From the NCBI GenBank assembly GCA_039881045.1, contig JAYWVB010000022.1, positions 124,001-188,000 of the forward strand: 64,000 bases of DNA, in the 5' to 3' direction. The position numbers were made by a program, and so were the translations under genes. The notes beneath the pieces were generated by a model, which was not told where the DNA came from, ran no database searches, and was given only the letters and a program-made list of their open reading frames with translations. The first letter of the stretch is position 1. Each line of letters begins with the position of its first letter. The DNA is from Chaetomium olivaceum (taxonomy: Eukaryota > Ascomycota > Sordariomycetes > Sordariales > Chaetomiaceae). Shown piece after piece: positions 35,842-45,419 of the stretch.

Positions 35842-37460
35842 TCTTTGAGGCGGATGGTTGCTTGGCGGGTTTCTTTTTTCTTTCTTTCTTTTTCTTTTAC
35901 TTGGATATGTACATAGACTACGGGGCTATTGGATGAATATGAAGTAAATTCGCTCTTACCTATATACCGCCGGCGCTTACCGGCGCAATGGTGCCTGGTG
36001 GTGATCCGTTATCGGTTCGCTGTCCTTTTCCCAATCTTCCCCAGGCAACTCCACTAATCCCTCTGACACCAACCACTTCATTGTCGAAACACCTGTGTAT
36101 GACACCTTGTAGGCCGCTCCAGTTCAATTCTCGGTAGTCTGCTTCTTGGAAAGCACCAAGCGTTGGGAGAAAGTCAGGACGCCACCATCAGGGGCCTTAG
36201 CGTCACCGCCAATTTGACCGGCCGTACAATTGACAGCTCATCCGAAGTTGAACCACTTTCCTTTTGCATCTGTTTACCTCTCGACCGAAGTACGAACTTG
36301 TCGCTCCAGCTGCCAACCTCCTGCTCAGAAAGATTGGCGTCGGCCACGACATCCAAAACTACCTTACCTACACATGTGGATCGATAACCGCCAACAGCAT
36401 CACAACATACGCCATTGCCCAAGTCTATGACGTCACTAGTTCCAAGCAGAATCTCATGAACCAAGGTTCAGATAGCGCTCTGTGAATCTGCAGGTACAAG
36501 TTAGCTCTGTGCGCTGTGCTGATCAGAAGAGGCCCACTGTGCCACATGGTCCTCGTGTTCCTCGCGCTATCCTATACGACCATCTGAAACGACTTTTTTG
36601 AAATCCTATCCTCTCCTGGGCGGCTTAGCCTTCACGAAGCGGCGCAATGATGGTGTTGATTCTGGCCAGGAAGAGGAAGGATTGTTGGTCTCCTTGGCGC
36701 ACCGGGCGCCCTTGTCGCACAAGCAGGCCACCCAAACGCTATTACCGAGTAATTACCTCCAACACCACCCCTTCTGGGCCCGAGGTGCGTCAGCCACCGG
36801 AGGTCGAGACAACACACATCGCACAACGCAATACTTGTTTTCCCACCCTCGCTCTACAAATGACTCAAAATATAGGACCTGTGGCAAAATGCGCGGAGGC
36901 TATACCCAAGAAGTGTATTAAAGCTATTCCTCAGTGTTCGTTACGATGGTCAAGGAAAATAGATAACACCTCTCAAGGCACGAAAATCTCATGAATGGGT
37001 GCCGAGCAGTACTGTATCAACTGCACTATGGATTCCCATTTCCCAGTGGAAGCCATCGTTAGGGATCAAGTCTCCTGCGCTCCTGATGGAGCCGACTCCT
37101 TCTGTATGTACAGATCCTAGAGGCCGGTAGGCGCGCCGATCCTCTACCACAGCCACCGGCGCACCTACGCCGCGCTAGGGTTTGTTCTGGTAGCCAATTC
37201 AATTCAAAACGGATCGTCTCTTGTTGTATAGCGGTCTAGTCTAAACAGCCTCACAGGCCTTGCCTCTCGAGTCTCGACCTTCTTGCATCCTCATGGATGA
37301 CCGGGTCGTGAAGGAACTTAGGAAACCAAGGGCCTGACACTGGTTGAAACGTGCCAATGTGGAGAATGTGACAATTATAGAGATGATTTACCAGTTCTCT
37401 CGGTTCATGGCCCGGGCTAGTGGCAGGAACGTGCTCTATACAAGTGAGATCATGTTGTTG
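35842..37460. other. Gene-poor region
   Basis: About 1.6 kb without a supported gene. ORFs at 36163-36485 and 36598-36994 are short, overlap on both strands and lack domain or splice support. No transposon ends are seen. Confidence 0.4.
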
Positions 37461-37467
37461 TATAAAG
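37461..37467 (+). promoter_or_regulatory. TATA box of the small cysteine-protein gene
   Basis: TATAAAG is followed by a pyrimidine-rich stretch (CTCTCTCTCCCGGCTTTCC) and a long CA-rich leader, the usual core promoter layout of highly expressed filamentous-fungal genes. Confidence 0.6.
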
Positions 37468-37633
37468 CCCGCTCTCTCTCCCGGCTTTCCTCAATCTCCA
37501 GTTCATCATCACAACACAACATTCACAGCATTCAAACGTCCCTCATACACACTCACCTATCACTCATCAACACCCATCCAATCGCTCACTCGCTACAGCC
37601 TTTGCTGTACATCTTCATTCTTATCCAAGCTAA

Positions 37634-37748
37634 GGTAAGTGGAACCCCCTGAGGCGGCCTACTGCTTTGTAGCAAGACACCGTCGATCTACAAAGCCTTC
37701 AGGTTGCGGTCTCTTTCTCGCCCTCATCACTAACCAATGTCATGCTTA
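37634..37748 (+). other. 5'UTR intron of the small cysteine-protein gene
   Basis: The donor is GTAAGT and the acceptor GCTTAG. Removing it deletes the upstream ATG at 37737, which leaves the ATG at 37776 as the first start in the mature leader. Confidence 0.6.
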
Positions 37749-37775
37749 GAAAAAGAAAACCCCATCACCGCAACC

Positions 37776-37961
37776 ATGTGCACCGTTTACGACGAGTATG
37801 CCACGTGCGGAAAGCACCGGACCATGTTGGACGCGAAGTTCGAGCGCTGCAAGAAGTCCAACGGGGGCAAGGTGGACTGCCAAACGTTGAAGAGGAAGAA
37901 GATGATCGGGACCAAAGTGTGCACGCACGGCAAGAACGGCAAGAGTTGCACTGTTATGTAA
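37776..37961 (+). CDS. Small 61-aa cysteine-containing basic protein, unknown function
   Basis: It starts MCTVYDEYATCGKH and ends CTHGKNGKSCTVM, with six Cys and many Lys residues and no signal peptide, so a cytosolic role is likely. The start at 37776 follows from the spliced leader; the in-frame ATG at 37737 lies inside the intron. Support for a real gene is a TATA box, a CA-rich leader, a 5'UTR intron and an ordered Cys pattern. I do not recognise a named family. The terminal Cys-x-x-Met resembles a prenylation box only loosely. Confidence 0.6.
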   Translation: MCTVYDEYATCGKHRTMLDAKFERCKKSNGGKVDCQTLKRKKMIGTKVCTHGKNGKSCTVM

Positions 37962-39587
37962 TGTAACCAAACTTAGCATGGGCTGTTTTCGGTGGCCGGC
38001 AGGCTCCGATCTGGAGACAGGCATGATGGCGTCCGGTGGGAGTTGACGAGCTGGACTCGGCTGCTAAGGTGTTAGGTAGTTCTTTTTGGGCTGGGCCCGT
38101 CAGAATCCATCTCACTTAACACACCCCTAGACGCTGTGCAGTGTTGATCCCGTGATGGCTGTTTTATAGGAGAATGAATCGGCAACTGATAACAGGCAGT
38201 TGGTTTGAGTGCCACTGCTTATCCGGGCACTGGTTGCCGCCTCAACCTCGGCAAACTTTATTCAGCCTGCCATCGTAAATCCCATCAGGAATGGTCATGA
38301 TGCCTTCCGCGCTCCATCAATACGGTCTGCGCAGACAGGTACCGTGGGAGCAAAAGGAAAGACTGGCACAAGGGCCTTTATGGCCATCGGAGCACTCGTT
38401 CATGCACGACCCTGAGTCATTCTTTTGGGTGTGTTGTTCTGGATACCTACCTATGCATTCATTGCAATGGACCGGAGGAGGGCAGGGACGTTCCTGAGTT
38501 TGACACGTGGAACGACATCAGTACGGAACAATTGGCAAAGGAGAAGCTAAAAACCAGTTTAATCGGGCATTTCCCAATGCCTGTACAGTTGCCGGGCTCC
38601 TGGAGCTCGCCGGCACTTGTCGGCATCCCTCTTGAGGACGCAACATGAACACAAAATACCTGCCGTCGAGCAGCAGAGGAAATAAGGACCCAAGAACGGA
38701 AATTGAAGCTAAGAGCTGCTAATGACTGGAAGGGCTTGAAGAAGGCCGGTCGTTTCTGTGGGACGCACTATGCTGTATCTTTTGCCCTTGGTCCTTTATC
38801 AATAGATGGTTTGTCAACGAAATCATGGGTTCATAGACGTGATTGGGGTTTAGAGCAAAGTTTATCCACACTATAAACCAGACAATGGACTAGATTCTAC
38901 GAGGTGAGATTCACTAAATTTACGTCACGGTATATGCGCGGTGTGCGTACCTTAATGTTGTAAGACGATTAATACAAGTATTTACCTTACTCTTTCACTT
39001 TTCGTTTTCGTTTTCCCATTTCCAACTCTTCAAAGAAAATTAAAAGTGATATCCATGCCAGCCACGAGAACGTGCCAAGACGGACCGGACATTTGCACCA
39101 CACACCGGTGCTTGATTCGTCACTGAAAGTTGGGTTGATGGAATACAGAGTAACACGCATGGGTCGACAGAGGTTCGGGATCGCCCAGTTAGCTGCTGCC
39201 TTACCGAGGCGACTGCATTGGCGGCGGAAGCCCGCACAGCCCTCGAGTTCCTTTGTCTATGTGATACTCATTGGCTAAAGGGGGCCGAGCTGTCACCAAT
39301 GCAGAGATGCCACGTCAGGCTTGCCTGCATAAATTCATGAGCAGGCTGTCTGTGGACTGGCCACTTAGGTCGGCAACTCACCTCTCTCAAGTTGGTGGCT
39401 GGTGGCTGGGTAGGTTGGGCTGTTTGCGGCCAGGAACCGGTGACAGGTACCTAAACATGGACTGGGAAACAATCAGGCGCGCTATTTCAGTTAGCAGACC
39501 TTCAGACCTGTCTTCCTCTGTCACTGCCTTCGCTCTACTCACTTTGTAAGGTACTTAGCCATCCCTTAATTTGACAGCCTACTGTCA
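37962..39587. other. Gene-poor region left of the LINE
   Basis: About 1.6 kb, partly AT-rich, with no supported coding region. It is the original 5' flank of the ubiquitin-like-domain gene before the LINE inserted. Confidence 0.45.
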
Positions 39588-39603
39588 AATATTTCGGCCT
39601 GAC
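39588..39603. repeat. LINE target-site duplication, left copy
   Basis: AATATTTCGGCCTGAC is identical to 42833-42848 at the other end of the LINE. Confidence 0.93.
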
Positions 39604-42600
39604 GGTGAGAACGTGCCGAGAGCCCTCCAAGGGCGGCAAAGGCCGAGCCACCCGGTGGTGCTAGCAGGGGACTTCAACCTAAAGCACCCACTGTGGGACG
39701 AGTTTGGACGCTACGACAGGAAATCCGAAGACCTATTGAAGCTGAGTTCCCTGTGGGACCTCACCATCAGGACGCCAAAAGGGGCGGCAACGCGAGCCCC
39801 TCAAGGGCGGCAGCGAGGCCGCCCGTCAACCATTGACCACTTCTGGACGTCAGAAAACCTCCAAACAGTATACTACGGAGAAGAGTGTCGTGGAAAGTCG
39901 GACCACTACCCACAGGTGCTCGAGGTTGGGGGAGGGCATGGGCCGAGGCCAACCCAACCAGACGGCTGGGCCTGGAAGAAGATGGACAAGGAGAGGGTGA
40001 AGGCTGAATCAACGTTACTGTGCAAGGCTATGGGACTCACAGACCCGGGACCGAACGGGCTACTGGCCAGGATCCGAACAGTCGAGGGCCTTGACAGAGC
40101 TTTCGACAGCCTGGTTGGGTGGCTCACCTGGGTCGCAGGGGAAAGTACTCCGCGGAAGAAGGGAAGCTGCGGCTATAGCTCTCCTTGGTGGACTGCGGAG
40201 GTGCAACAGGCCGCCCGGGAGGCCCGGAGGGCAGAAAGGCTGGCGAAGGAGACTCGGGCAGAGTACTGTTGGGAGGAGCTCGGCGAAAGGCTCAAGGACC
40301 TTGCCAGAACAACGCGAGAAGCGCGGACGAGGGCTTGGAGGAACAATCTGCAGGACGCAAGCGAGGCAGAGAAGCCTGACCGGATCTGGAGACTGGAAAG
40401 ATGGGCTAGGCTACGGAGCTTTTTGCCGCCCGAACCACCGAGGCTACCGGCATTTAAGGACTCGTCCGGGCGGGTAACAGCCGAAACGCATGATCAGAAG
40501 GCAAGCGCACTGGCCGAGAGGTTCTTCCCGGACCCTCCGGCCAACCTAACGGACGTGGAAGACCAAGCCTTCCTGGGCAGCTGGAACCCGGGCTTCGACG
40601 TCTCTCAGGCAGTGACACCGACCGAGGTCACGAAGGCAATAGGAGGAGCAAGCCCCTGGAAGGCGCCAGGGGAGGACCTGCTGCCGATGGGTCTACTGAA
40701 GGCGTGTGGAACATCACTGGCTGAAGTGCTCGCCGTATTAGTGACGAGATGCCTGGAACTGGGATGGTTTCCCAACCGCTTCAAAAGGGCAAGGACCGTA
40801 GTACTACCGAAGCCGGGAAAAGCACCGCCAGTGTATCAGACCCCGGGGGGATATAGGCCCATTGCGCTGCTGCCAACCCTAGGGAAGGTAATAGAGTCAG
40901 TGGTCGCCAAAAAGGTCACTCAAGCGGCAGAAGCCAACGGCCTGTTACCAGACGAACAGATGGGAAACAGGGCACATCGCTCCACAGAGCTGGCTGTCCG
41001 GCTAGTAGTAGCCCAGGTCCAGGAGGCGTGGAGACAGAAGGCCGCGGCGTCCCTACTGCAACTCGACATTTCAGGAGCCTTTGACACGGTCAACCACACC
41101 CGATTGCTAGCAACGCTGCGGGAAATGGGCTACCCGAGGTGGCTAGTCCTCTGGACGAAAGACTGGTTGACGGGCCGCGAGGCCACCCTCCTTTTTGACG
41201 GCAAGGCAGCGGCACCGACGGCAGTTCGGGCAGGGGTCCCCCAAGGCTCACCCCTTTCCCCTGTCCTCTTCATCCTCTACATTTCCTCACTATACAAGCA
41301 GCTAAAAGACGAACACCCTCACTTGGCTATAGCGGGGTTTGCGGATGACACCAACCTCATGGTATTTGGTCGTAACCCCGAGGCTAACGTCCGGCAACTA
41401 GAGGCGGCGTGGGAAACGTGTCTACGATGGGCCGACAGTCGGGGGATGAAGTTTGCCCCGGAAAAGAGCGAACTCATCCATTTCAACAAGGGACGACGGC
41501 AGTGGACAAACGAGCTAAACCTCACCAACCCAGGGGGGGGCACCAGCCCCGTCAGACCGACGGAGTCTGCCAGGTTCCTGGGAGTCTGGCTGGACCGGAA
41601 GCTCAACTGGAAAGCCCACCTTGCGGCGGTGGAAAAGAAAATGAAGACCCAGAGCTACGCACTGTCGAGAATAGCGGCGAAAACGTGGGGACCAGGGCTA
41701 GCCAAGGCGCGAGAAGTGTACACAAAGTGCATCCGGTCAGCGCTGGCCTATGGCGCATCGTCGTTCCACATCCCCACGGACGTGGAAGGAGAGCCGGTAA
41801 GGAAAGGCATCACCGGGGCCCTCGGGAAGGTCCAGAACAAAAGCTTGCGGATTGTGGCGGGAGCCTTCAAAGCCACTCCCATTCGCAACCTCGAGACGGA
41901 GACGTGGGTGCCACCGTTAGACCTGTATTTCAACAAACGGCTTGCAGACTTTGAAACCAGACTCCAGCGAACCGACCTGGACGACGGCCAGGGCGGCAAG
42001 AGGACCGCAGGGGGGATCATTCTCACTGCCTGTCGCAAGATACAGCAGAGGCTCCGCCCGAGGAGCGGCAACAGGGGCCGGCCGCGAACCGTGGGACTGC
42101 AGGAGCCCACGGCAGTGGAGAAAGCCGCGAGCACGATCGCGCGCTGGACGGGGGGAGCCGCAGACACGGACAGTGTGGTAGAGGACGCCTGGAGAGCGAG
42201 GTGGCTAAAGGAGCGGGACGGTAGAGCAATCACCAGACCGGCGGACGACTTTGACCATCAGCGAGAGACGCTATTCCGAGATGAAACGCTAAGACGGCAC
42301 GACGGTCTCACCAAGGCGAGGAGTTCTCTGCTGGTCCAGATCCGAACGGGGGCAATAGGCCTACGGGACTTTCTGTTTACACGAGGAGTCCCAGAGATCC
42401 TAACGCCCGCCTGCCAGTGCGGCGAAGGACGGGAGACTGCCGAGCACCTGGTAGTGTGGTGTTTGGCCCCACCGCTGACTCGAAGATGGGAGAGAACTGA
42501 TATTCGAACGCGACGGGACTTTTACTCTGTTCTACACGGTATTGATCCTGCATCGGCACGGCTCGCGGGGAGGGTCCTGGAATGGCTAATGGACTCAGGG

Positions 42601-42654
42601 AGGCTGATGATGTTCAGTTTGGCCAGGAGGCTTGAGCTAGAAGCGGCGGCCTAG
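39604..42654 (+). CDS. LINE ORF2 fragment: endonuclease C-half, reverse transcriptase, zinc knuckle
   Basis: About 1,016 codons open from the junction to TAG. The C-terminal half of an APE-type endonuclease is visible (VVLAGDFNLKHPLWDEF, then SDHYP). The reverse transcriptase follows: GYRPIALLPTLGKVIE, LQLDISGAFDTVNH, AGVPQGSPLSPVLFILY and the catalytic GFADDTNL. The tail holds a Cys/His motif CQCGEGRETAEHLVVWC. The element copied itself by target-primed reverse transcription; this copy lacks its own start and the first endonuclease residues, so it should be inactive. The frame also stays open upstream into host DNA, which is accidental. Confidence 0.92.
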   Translation, partial: GENVPRALQGRQRPSHPVVLAGDFNLKHPLWDEFGRYDRKSEDLLKLSSLWDLTIRTPKGAATRAPQGRQRGRPSTIDHFWTSENLQTVYYGEECRGKSDHYPQVLEVGGGHGPRPTQPDGWAWKKMDKERVKAESTLLCKAMGLTDPGPNGLLARIRTVEGLDRAFDSLVGWLTWVAGESTPRKKGSCGYSSPWWTAEVQQAAREARRAERLAKETRAEYCWEELGERLKDLARTTREARTRAWRNNLQDASEAEKPDRIWRLERWARLRSFLPPEPPRLPAFKDSSGRVTAETHDQKASALAERFFPDPPANLTDVEDQAFLGSWNPGFDVSQAVTPTEVTKAIGGASPWKAPGEDLLPMGLLKACGTSLAEVLAVLVTRCLELGWFPNRFKRARTVVLPKPGKAPPVYQTPGGYRPIALLPTLGKVIESVVAKKVTQAAEANGLLPDEQMGNRAHRSTELAVRLVVAQVQEAWRQKAAASLLQLDISGAFDTVNHTRLLATLREMGYPRWLVLWTKDWLTGREATLLFDGKAAAPTAVRAGVPQGSPLSPVLFILYISSLYKQLKDEHPHLAIAGFADDTNLMVFGRNPEANVRQLEAAWETCLRWADSRGMKFAPEKSELIHFNKGRRQWTNELNLTNPGGGTSPVRPTESARFLGVWLDRKLNWKAHLAAVEKKMKTQSYALSRIAAKTWGPGLAKAREVYTKCIRSALAYGASSFHIPTDVEGEPVRKGITGALGKVQNKSLRIVAGAFKATPIRNLETETWVPPLDLYFNKRLADFETRLQRTDLDDGQGGKRTAGGIILTACRKIQQRLRPRSGNRGRPRTVGLQEPTAVEKAASTIARWTGGAADTDSVVEDAWRARWLKERDGRAITRPADDFDHQRETLFRDETLRRHDGLTKARSSLLVQIRTGAIGLRDFLFTRGVPEILTPACQCGEGRETAEHLVVWCLAPPLTRRWERTDIRTRRDFYSVLHGIDPASARLAGRVLEWLMDSGRLMMFSLARRLELEAAA

Positions 42655-42832
42655 CACGCACCTCCCTCGGAGGCCAGGAGGCCTCCTCTCTTTGTATACG
42701 CAGGCTCACGCACATGTACTTTCCTTAACTGTCGGTATGGGTTTTTCATCCGGCCCGCGAGGGCGCGGTTTTCCTGTACATTAAATAGCTGAAGGTCCGG
42801 CACGCCTTAGGGCATAGCGGGGTATGAATAAT
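39604..42832 (+). mobile_element. 5'-truncated Tad-like non-LTR retrotransposon (LINE)
   Basis: 3,229 bp between two perfect 16-bp target duplications. The left junction falls inside the endonuclease domain, so ORF1 and the N-terminal half of the endonuclease are gone. The right end has a short AAT-repeat tail (GAATAATAAT) and a 178-bp 3'UTR. The remaining reading frame is uninterrupted and GC-rich, without the C-to-T-driven stops expected after repeat-induced point mutation. Confidence 0.93.
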
Positions 42833-42848
42833 AATATTTCGGCCTGAC
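42833..42848. repeat. LINE target-site duplication, right copy
   Basis: Exact copy of 39588-39603, 72 bp before the ATG of the downstream gene. Confidence 0.93.
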
Positions 42849-42920
42849 CTCGCAATTTCTGTTTCGCTGCCCAAGTTCTCCAAAACAAACCAATTCTTTA
42901 TCCAAGACGGCGTATCAACT

Positions 42921-44573
42921 ATGAGTGTCGGCTTCGGATTCTCCGTCGGCGATTTCATAGCTGGGCTAGAGCTCGTAGCTACTGTCATCGATGCTCTACG
43001 CGAAAGCGGAGACTCAAGTCGACGGTACCGAGAATTGATCAACGAGCTTTACTCTCTCGAGACGGCGTTACTGCAGGTCAAGAGGCTTGAGCTCCACGAA
43101 TCCCTAAACGCAGAGAAGATCGCCCTCCACTCCGCCGCATCCCAGTGTCAAAGAACCATTGATGACTTCTGGCAGAGGGTCCAGAAGTACCACCCTTCTT
43201 TGGGGAAGTCTGGATCCCGAAGCCTGAAGGACCGGTGGATGAAGATTAGATGGGCTCTTCTTGAAGAGGACGATGTTGAGAAGTTCAAAGCGGATCTAAG
43301 AGGCCATACCGGTAGTATCAACCTGTTATTATCAACCTGCCGCATGTAAGTACTGAGTCCCAAATCTCATTTCGTTTCTAACATCGGTGTGTTTTAGACA
43401 ATCTGCAAAGATCGAGGATTCCAAACGGGAAGTGGCACAGAAAAGCATCATGGCATTGACCGAAAAGGCCACCAACGATTGGATGACCTCTCTTTCCCAT
43501 ATTACCAGTAAAACAGCAAGGTATGATGTTCCCGAAGGATGGAATGGTCCTCATGAAGGCTGGGTCTAACCCACCCGGACTCTCAGTCTCCTCCAACAAG
43601 GAAAGGAGCTCCTGCAAATGACTGCCACAATTGCGTAAGCACGACTCCGAGATACATTACTTTTAAGTTTACTAATACCCATCCAGCCAAACCAATATTC
43701 AGATATTCCAAGCAGTGTTAGATTTGCAAGTATGGATAAAGCATATCCCCGGACAAGTGCAGCATCAACAACCAGTTTTGTTCCTCGATGCCCTAGGTAG
43801 ACGACAGCAGTTTCACCTCGACTTCATCCAATCGGCAGACGTAAGAGCCCCAGAACCTAGTCTACCTCAGCTGCAGTGTTCAAATTAGCTGACCCGGGCT
43901 CTCATTAGGCACTTCGGGCTGTGATTCGTGACAACTTCAAGAAAGCCGGCGTCGGCGTCGGAAAAATAGATAGGGGCGAGTTCGTGCTGTATGACAGGTT
44001 AAGAGCTGTCGATATCGACCTCAACCAGCCTTGGGAGTGCTGCTTCAGGCCGGGACAAACGGTGGAGATGAGTATGTGGTTTGCTTCCTTGGAGCAAGGA
44101 AGCAGCTGTCCAACGTGTGGCGAGATCGCCGTGAGAAAAAGAGCTGATGAACAAGTCGAATGGTGAGCCGCGGAACTTCACCATACAGGGGCTTTACTTG
44201 GACCGACGTATCAGCTAATTCTACTGACAGCTCCCGATGCGGTATGATGTTTAGCAGGACTGTCGATATGGATGCGGATACATCGGAGCGGACCGTAGGA
44301 TACATGTTGCCCTTGCGACCACGACTGAGACCATCTCCATCTACGGCGGCACATCACAGAGTCCCCCAAGCCGAGGCCGAAGAGCGTGAAGATGTTGCAC
44401 TGTTTCGGCGGGTTAGAATTTCGGTGGTAAATAGGCGTCTCATCGTTAGGTATTCGAGAAGAACCCTTTTGAATCAGTTGAGACAGTTAGTGATTAAAGA
44501 GGCCAGGGCCAAATTGGTCGGCAGGTCTGGTGCCGCAGCGGGGCTCTACCCCACGGGGCAGGAATCATTCTAG
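42921..44573 (+). CDS. HeLo-like N-terminal / ubiquitin-like domain / zinc-ribbon protein
   Basis: Six exons: 42921-43345, 43398-43520, 43587-43634, 43687-43840, 43909-44162 and 44231-44573; all GT-AG and in phase; 448 aa. Residues ~1-140 resemble the helical N-terminal domain of fungal STAND/NLR-type proteins (GDFIAGLELVATVIDALRESG). Residues ~235-330 look like the fungal ubiquitin-like (ULD) domain, with VLFLDALGRRQQFHLDFIQ and a small beta-grasp pattern. A Cx2C...Cx2C zinc ribbon follows (CPTCG, WCSRCG, 17 residues between). The Arg-rich tail is probably disordered. It has no nucleotide-binding domain. A role in self/non-self or stress signalling is inference. The LINE sits just upstream and may replace its promoter. 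Confidence 0.8.
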
Positions 44574-45419
44574 GCGTTAGGAATCATTCCCTAAAAAGTT
44601 TTGATTACTACGCCAGTAAGCATTCCAAGACGATATCCGCGCGTTCAGTTTGTTACAAACTACCTGTGCATGGAGCAGGTGGGAATAAGGTACTTTACCG
44701 CGACGGAAAGAGTAGTTTGGCATCATGGCATACGGGGGCCAAGATGCTATAGCATATTATCAAGATGTCTGTTTGAAAACGGAGCGATGGCTAGTACGCT
44801 CTTTTCGTCGCTGGGTGTTTCCAAAGATGGCATGGCGAGAAGTTGTATCTATGGGTTATTAACTACAACCTACCAGTTGGTGGATTACTCGGGTCAAGAT
44901 CCATGGTGGGAGGAATTGGGGAATCCAAGAATGACCCTCTCGTCTAATCACCAGCAGTACCAAGGCCGATAGATGCGCCTACTTTACAAGCCGGCGCCCG
45001 AGATTGCGGATTAAATCCATTTTCTGGACCGCTTGCGCCATTTGTACGGGTAAGAGTGCAGATAACATCGCGAGCTGACAGGCCCGCTTTCTTGTTCGGT
45101 TGTGGGTTTCCCTTCTTTTCTATTTCTCCTCTGTTGATCCCACCGTCACAGCAGACCATCCCCCGCTGCAGCCTATGCGCGCGAATCAGGTGGTCTACTA
45201 GCGAGCCGGGTTGGGCCGTCTACTACCTAATTACCCTGATCAACTCAGGCAATTGACTTCCGTACCTAGGTTCGACCTCCCGGGTTCTCGGGAACAACGC
45301 CCGGTTGTGGTGTATAAAACGGGGGTCACCAACAAGGCAAGTAACCCACCTTTTCCACCAGAACCACAACGCTAGACGATCGCAGATCGCATGTGGATAC
45401 CTTACATAACGTTAATAAC
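44574..45419. promoter_or_regulatory. Intergenic region with the GH95 promoter
   Basis: No supported gene; an ORF at 44601-44972 has no family features. TATAAAA at 45313-45319 is about 100 bp before the GH95 start. Confidence 0.5.
45313..45319 (+). promoter_or_regulatory. TATA box of the GH95 gene
   Basis: TATAAAA lies 101 bp upstream of the GH95 ATG, in a suitable position for the core promoter. Confidence 0.6.

Noticed and set aside
36163..36994. Short + strand ORFs in the gene-poor region
   Set aside because: No start context, splice support, codon bias or family motif.
44601..44972. 123-codon ORF between the ubiquitin-like and GH95 genes
   Set aside because: No signal peptide, domain or upstream promoter; composition looks like random intergenic frame.
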